Assembly (NCBI GenBank): GCA_020634885.1 | Contig: JACKAW010000007.1 | Coordinates: 1-64,000 of the forward strand | Length of the DNA: 64,000 nucleotides | Direction: 5' to 3' | From: Anaerolineales bacterium | GTDB taxonomy: Bacteria; Chloroflexota; Anaerolineae; Anaerolineales; Villigracilaceae | In this document: positions 61,334 through 64,000 of the stretch, piece by piece | Layout: each line of letters opens with the position of its first letter | How positions within the stretch are numbered: the stretch's first letter is position 1 | Translations under genes and position numbers: made by a program | The notes under the pieces: model-generated | Database searches by the model: none | What the model was told of the DNA's origin: nothing | What the model saw: the letters and a program-made list of their open reading frames with translations, nothing else

Positions 61334-62107
61334 CTACTTGCCTTTCCAGTTCGGTTTACGTTTTTCGATGAAGGCGGTCATGCCTTCTTTTTGGTCTTCG
61401 GTGGCAAAAAGCGGATAGAAGTTGCGCTTCTCGACGGCGAGACCTTCGGTGAGGGTGGTTTCAAATGCGGCGTTGACGGCATCTTTCGCCATGCGGACGG
61501 CGATGGGTGCGCGTGAGGCGATCTCTTCAGCAAAGGCGACGGCGGCATCGAGATAGCCTTCGACAGGCACAATGCGATTTGCCAAACCAAACTGCTGCGC
61601 TTCCTGCGCGGTGAGTGTGCGGTTGTTGATGACCATTTCCATGGCGAGGTGTTTACCCACAAGGCGGGCGAGTCTTTGTGTGCCGCCTGCGCCAGGGATG
61701 ATGCCGATGGTGATCTCGGGTTGACCAAACTTTGCCGATTCACTTGCCACCACCATATCGCACGAGAGCACGAATTCACTGCCGCCGCCAAGCGCCCAAC
61801 CCGAAACCGCCGCGATGACCGGCTTGCGGATGCCGCGAATGCGGTCCCAAATTTTGACATGCTCATTGGCAAGCATTTGCACGTAGGATTGATCTGCCAT
61901 TTCTTTGATGTCGGCTCCGGCAGCAAAGGCTTTCTCATTGCCGGTGACGATGATCGCGCCGACGTTCTCATCTTTGTCGAAAGATTCCAACGCATCAAAG
62001 ACTTCGCCAAGCATGGCGAGATTAAAAGCATTCATCGCTTGCGGGCGGTTCAACTGCACAATACCCACGCGTCCGCGCGTTTCGGTCAGAATGGTGGTGT
62101 AGGTCAT
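61334..62107 (-). CDS. enoyl-CoA hydratase/isomerase family protein
   Basis: 257 residues, crotonase fold. The oxyanion and catalytic elements are present: KAFAAGADIKEMA, GWALGGGSEFVLSCD (first Glu) and GQPEITIGIIPGAGGTQRLARL (second Glu). Both catalytic Glu residues of true hydratases are in place, so hydration of 2-enoyl-CoA in beta-oxidation or a related path is likely. GGAGGAAGC precedes the ATG. No acyl-CoA partner genes are adjacent. Confidence 0.93.
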   Translation of the reverse strand: MTYTTILTETRGRVGIVQLNRPQAMNAFNLAMLGEVFDALESFDKDENVGAIIVTGNEKAFAAGADIKEMADQSYVQMLANEHVKIWDRIRGIRKPVIAAVSGWALGGGSEFVLSCDMVVASESAKFGQPEITIGIIPGAGGTQRLARLVGKHLAMEMVINNRTLTAQEAQQFGLANRIVPVEGYLDAAVAFAEEIASRAPIAVRMAKDAVNAAFETTLTEGLAVEKRNFYPLFATEDQKEGMTAFIEKRKPNWKGK

Positions 62108-62248
62108 GCTTCCTCCAAAGGGTCAGATGTACAGATTATAAACTCAACACAGTTCTTTGCTTTATAATCTCGGGCTCGTACGGTCATGGTGTAAGAACGC
62201 CCTGCCAGACTTCATCTTGAAAAATAAAAATTAATATTGGAGAAACTC

Positions 62249-62647
62249 ATGGACTTCCTATTTACCCTGCACTCGCATACACGCTGGCTCATTCTGCTGG
62301 TTGCCGTTGCTGCCATTGATAAACTCGCCATTGGCTGGCAGCGTGGCAGCGCTTTCAAAGGAATGGATCGTGGTCTTGCTGCTGGCTTTAGCGGCTTGAT
62401 GGATCTGCAAGCCACCCTCGGCTTGATCTTCCTGATCTGGACAAGCATTGCCGGTGTACCCTTCGCCCCCAACCGTATCGAACACCTCACCACCATGCTT
62501 ATCGCCGCAGCGGTGGCGCATTTGCCTGCCATGTGGAAAAAATCAGCCGATAACATCCGCTTCCGCAACACATTATTTTGTATCATCGGTTCGTTGGCGT
62601 TGGTTTTCATGGGGGTATGGCGCTTGCGCGGCGGTTGGACTTGGTAA
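62249..62647 (+). CDS. four-TM membrane protein
   Basis: 132 residues with four hydrophobic helices and several membrane-proximal His residues (TLHSHTRWLILL, RIEHLTTML, AVAHLPAMW), which could bind haem or copper; this is speculative. ATG 62249 with GGAG seven bases before is chosen over TTG 62237. Family not recognised with confidence. Confidence 0.7.
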   Translation: MDFLFTLHSHTRWLILLVAVAAIDKLAIGWQRGSAFKGMDRGLAAGFSGLMDLQATLGLIFLIWTSIAGVPFAPNRIEHLTTMLIAAAVAHLPAMWKKSADNIRFRNTLFCIIGSLALVFMGVWRLRGGWTW

Positions 62648-62658
62648 ACTAAAAAAGG

Positions 62659-62690
62659 GAACAGCCTCGCATATGCGAGGCTGTTTTGTT
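62659..62690 (+). terminator. intrinsic terminator
   Basis: A 13-bp palindrome (62660-62685) followed by TTGTTT. Confidence 0.85.
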
Positions 62691-62695
62691 TAAAC

Positions 62696-63286
62696 ATGAA
62701 AAAACTAATTCTTATGGGTCCCGTTCTTTTTGCTGTTGTGCTTGCTGCCTTGACATTCGTCGAATACGATTTTCTTTTAAGTCTGGGCTGGCATCCCATC
62801 AACGACCCCACCTTCGACTGGCCCAGCGGGCTGGCGCTCGGTCGCTTTGGGTGGATCATGACCCTGACCTTTATCCTCACCGGTCTGCTCATGACCCTCT
62901 TCGCCCGCCGCCTCTTTCTGGATTTGAAGTTGACTCCTGCCTCCAAACTTGGCACCACGCTGATGGCTCTCGCCGGTCTATTCCTCGCCACCCTAGCCTT
63001 CACCACCGACCCGACCATTCGAGACTATCCCGCCACCTGGCACGGACGCTTGCACGACCTCTCCTTTGTTTTGCTTGGGTTAACTCTCTTCCCCGCCATG
63101 ATCATCCTCGGCTTCGCCTTCCGCGCTGACCCTCGCTGGAAAAATTTTGCCATCTACACATGGGGCACACTCGCGCTGGCAGGTCCGGCATTTTTCATCA
63201 AAGGCGCGGCGTTCTATGTCTTTCTATTTGCGATCTTGGTGTGGAATGAACTAGCGGCGATACGACTGAATAGGTATTATTCATAA
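62696..63286 (+). CDS. DUF998-like six-TM membrane protein
   Basis: 196 residues with six TM helices. The layout (GPVLFAVVLAALTFVEYDF, SGLALGRFGWIMTLTFILTGLLMTLF, TTDPTIRDYPATWHGRLHDLSFV) matches DUF998 membrane proteins, with the conserved Asp and His in the loop before helix 4. Function unknown. No Shine-Dalgarno is evident. Confidence 0.75.
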   Translation: MKKLILMGPVLFAVVLAALTFVEYDFLLSLGWHPINDPTFDWPSGLALGRFGWIMTLTFILTGLLMTLFARRLFLDLKLTPASKLGTTLMALAGLFLATLAFTTDPTIRDYPATWHGRLHDLSFVLLGLTLFPAMIILGFAFRADPRWKNFAIYTWGTLALAGPAFFIKGAAFYVFLFAILVWNELAAIRLNRYYS

Positions 63287-63323
63287 TCAACAGGGGGCAA
63301 CCCGACGTTCTTTAGATTTTATG

Positions 63324-63357
63324 AACAGGTCAGATTAACTCTGACCTGTTTTATCTT
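63324..63357 (+). terminator. intrinsic terminator
   Basis: An 11-bp perfect stem (63324-63334 with 63340-63350), 5-nt loop, TTATCTT. Confidence 0.85.
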
Positions 63358-63365
63358 AATTCTGG

Positions 63366-63394
63366 TTGCCAGTAAATTATATATAATGTACAAT
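63366..63394 (+). promoter_or_regulatory. promoter of terminal gcvT-family gene
   Basis: TTGCCA-N17-TACAAT, 27 bases before the ATG. AAGGA lies in between. Confidence 0.65.
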
Positions 63395-63421
63395 CCGCGC
63401 CAATCAAGGAATCATTCCCCC

Positions 63422-64000
63422 ATGTTAAATCTCAACCTCAAAACCACCCCCTTCCACGAACGGACGTCCGCGTTGTGCCAGCCGCAGAACTGGCGCAAGT
63501 GGGCGGGCTATTTTGTCGTCGGCTCGTATGAGCATGTGCTTGACCGCGAGTATTGGGCGATCCGCAACTCGGCGGCGCTCATTGATGTCTCGCCGTTGAT
63601 TAAGTACGTCATCAAAGGCAAGGATGCTGCCGCACTTCTGCACCGCGTCACCACCCGCAATGTTCACAAAATGAAAGTAGGACAGGTCGCTTACACCGGC
63701 TGGTGCGATGAAGAAGGCAAGATGATCGACGATGGCACGATCTCACGCCTCGAAGACTCGACCTTTCGCCTGACTGCCGCGGAACCGAATCTGCGCTGGC
63801 TGACGATGAATGCGGTTGGCATGGACGTTTCCATCACCGAAGTGACCGATGATGTGGCGGCGCTCAGTTTTCAGGGACCGAACACCCGCAAGGTGTTGAA
63901 TAAAGTTACCGAAAAACCCGTTGACGAGTTGAAATACTTCCGCTTGATGACGAACAAAATTAATGGGGTTGACGTCACGATTTCAAGAACCGGCTACACC
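63422..64000 (+). CDS. GcvT-family aminomethyltransferase (truncated by window end)
   Basis: The first 193 residues are open to the window edge. The frame reads LKTTPFHERTSALCQPQNWR, DREYWAIRNSAALIDVSPLIKYVIKGKDAAALLHRVTTRN, LTAAEPNLRWLTMNAVG, LSFQGPNTRKVL and SRTGYT, all typical of THF-dependent GcvT-like proteins. SPLIKY replaces the SHMG/SHMx motif of classical GcvT, pointing to a demethylase or a non-glycine relative (such as DmdA-like or sarcosine-type). A second member of the family found in the GlyA fusion at 24-27 kb. Confidence 0.85.
   Translation, partial: MLNLNLKTTPFHERTSALCQPQNWRKWAGYFVVGSYEHVLDREYWAIRNSAALIDVSPLIKYVIKGKDAAALLHRVTTRNVHKMKVGQVAYTGWCDEEGKMIDDGTISRLEDSTFRLTAAEPNLRWLTMNAVGMDVSITEVTDDVAALSFQGPNTRKVLNKVTEKPVDELKYFRLMTNKINGVDVTISRTGYT

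Noticed and set aside
1..64000. CRISPR arrays, insertion sequences, integrases or rRNA genes
   Set aside because: Looked for regular 25-37-bp repeats with spacers, transposase or integrase motifs and rRNA sequence; none seen.

Overview
The window is one dense bacterial chromosome segment of roughly even base composition, with no insertion sequence, phage or CRISPR array that I could see. Gene content and protein style (type III pantothenate kinase, DUF711, GlyA/GcvT proteins, many lipoproteins and GT-C membrane glycosyltransferases, HD-GYP sensor, AbiE module, T-box-controlled leuS) suggest a Chloroflexota bacterium of the Anaerolineae type. This is an inference from family resemblance only. 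Housekeeping promoters are clear: three tRNA promoters have the form TTGAC(A/G)-N17-TA(G/C)AAT, and similar boxes precede glyA-gcvT, infC and the terminal gcvT. At least six other genes have a -10 hexamer exactly 6-7 nt before ATG, which predicts leaderless mRNAs.

Layout. 0.1-7 kb: polX with a coupled small membrane protein, a GT-C enzyme, a LURP-one-like protein, ftsK. 7-14 kb: a palindrome-rich gap, a Cys-rich small protein, a PQQ-type sugar dehydrogenase lipoprotein, DUF1232, OsmC, a NYN nuclease, an HDAC-fold deacetylase, a zinc-ribbon membrane protein and a TIGR03862 flavoprotein. 14-22 kb: a giant GAF/PAS/HD-GYP sensor, pfkA-rnz, a split PPK2 pair and a membrane protein. 22-24 kb: an AbiEi/AbiEii toxin-antitoxin module with a palindrome over its promoter. 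24-31 kb: a serine hydroxymethyltransferase-GcvT fusion, two tRNA-Ala genes, a T-box leader and leuS with a lysine-rich N-terminal extension. 31-36 kb: cytochrome b561, a lactate-utilisation operon (lutA, a Cys-based phosphatase, fused lutB-lutC), tRNA-Glu and an EamA exporter.

36-43 kb holds the most unusual block: six consecutive minus-strand genes for exported proteins (YHYH lipoprotein, PEBP-like lipoprotein, unknown lipoprotein, animal-type haem peroxidase, DUF1566 lipoprotein and a lipoprotein built from six LGVTVEEL-type repeats with three Cys-pair loops). The five-gene part is preceded by three 7-mers at exact 11-bp period, the pattern of an OmpR/PhoB-family binding site. 43-55 kb: coaX, three membrane glycosyltransferases, a homocysteine methyltransferase/MTHFR fusion and cobalamin-dependent metH. 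Together the last two can form a complete methyl-THF to methionine route, fed with C1 units by the GlyA-GcvT fusion. 55-64 kb: GNAT, DUF711, K+ channel, SpoU methyltransferase, macrodomain, the infC-rpmI-rplT operon (infC apparently starting at AUA), trxA, tRNA-Lys, an AAC(3)-like acetyltransferase, enoyl-CoA hydratase, two membrane proteins and a second, truncated gcvT-family gene.

A genome-level peculiarity runs through the window: heptamer-like microsatellites (AATTACC, AAGTGGA, AGTAGTC/GGTTAGT, GAATTAGG types) occur between genes and also in frame inside lutB, metH and glycosyltransferase genes, where they encode recurrent peptides such as ITNHQLP and HFPLSTFH.
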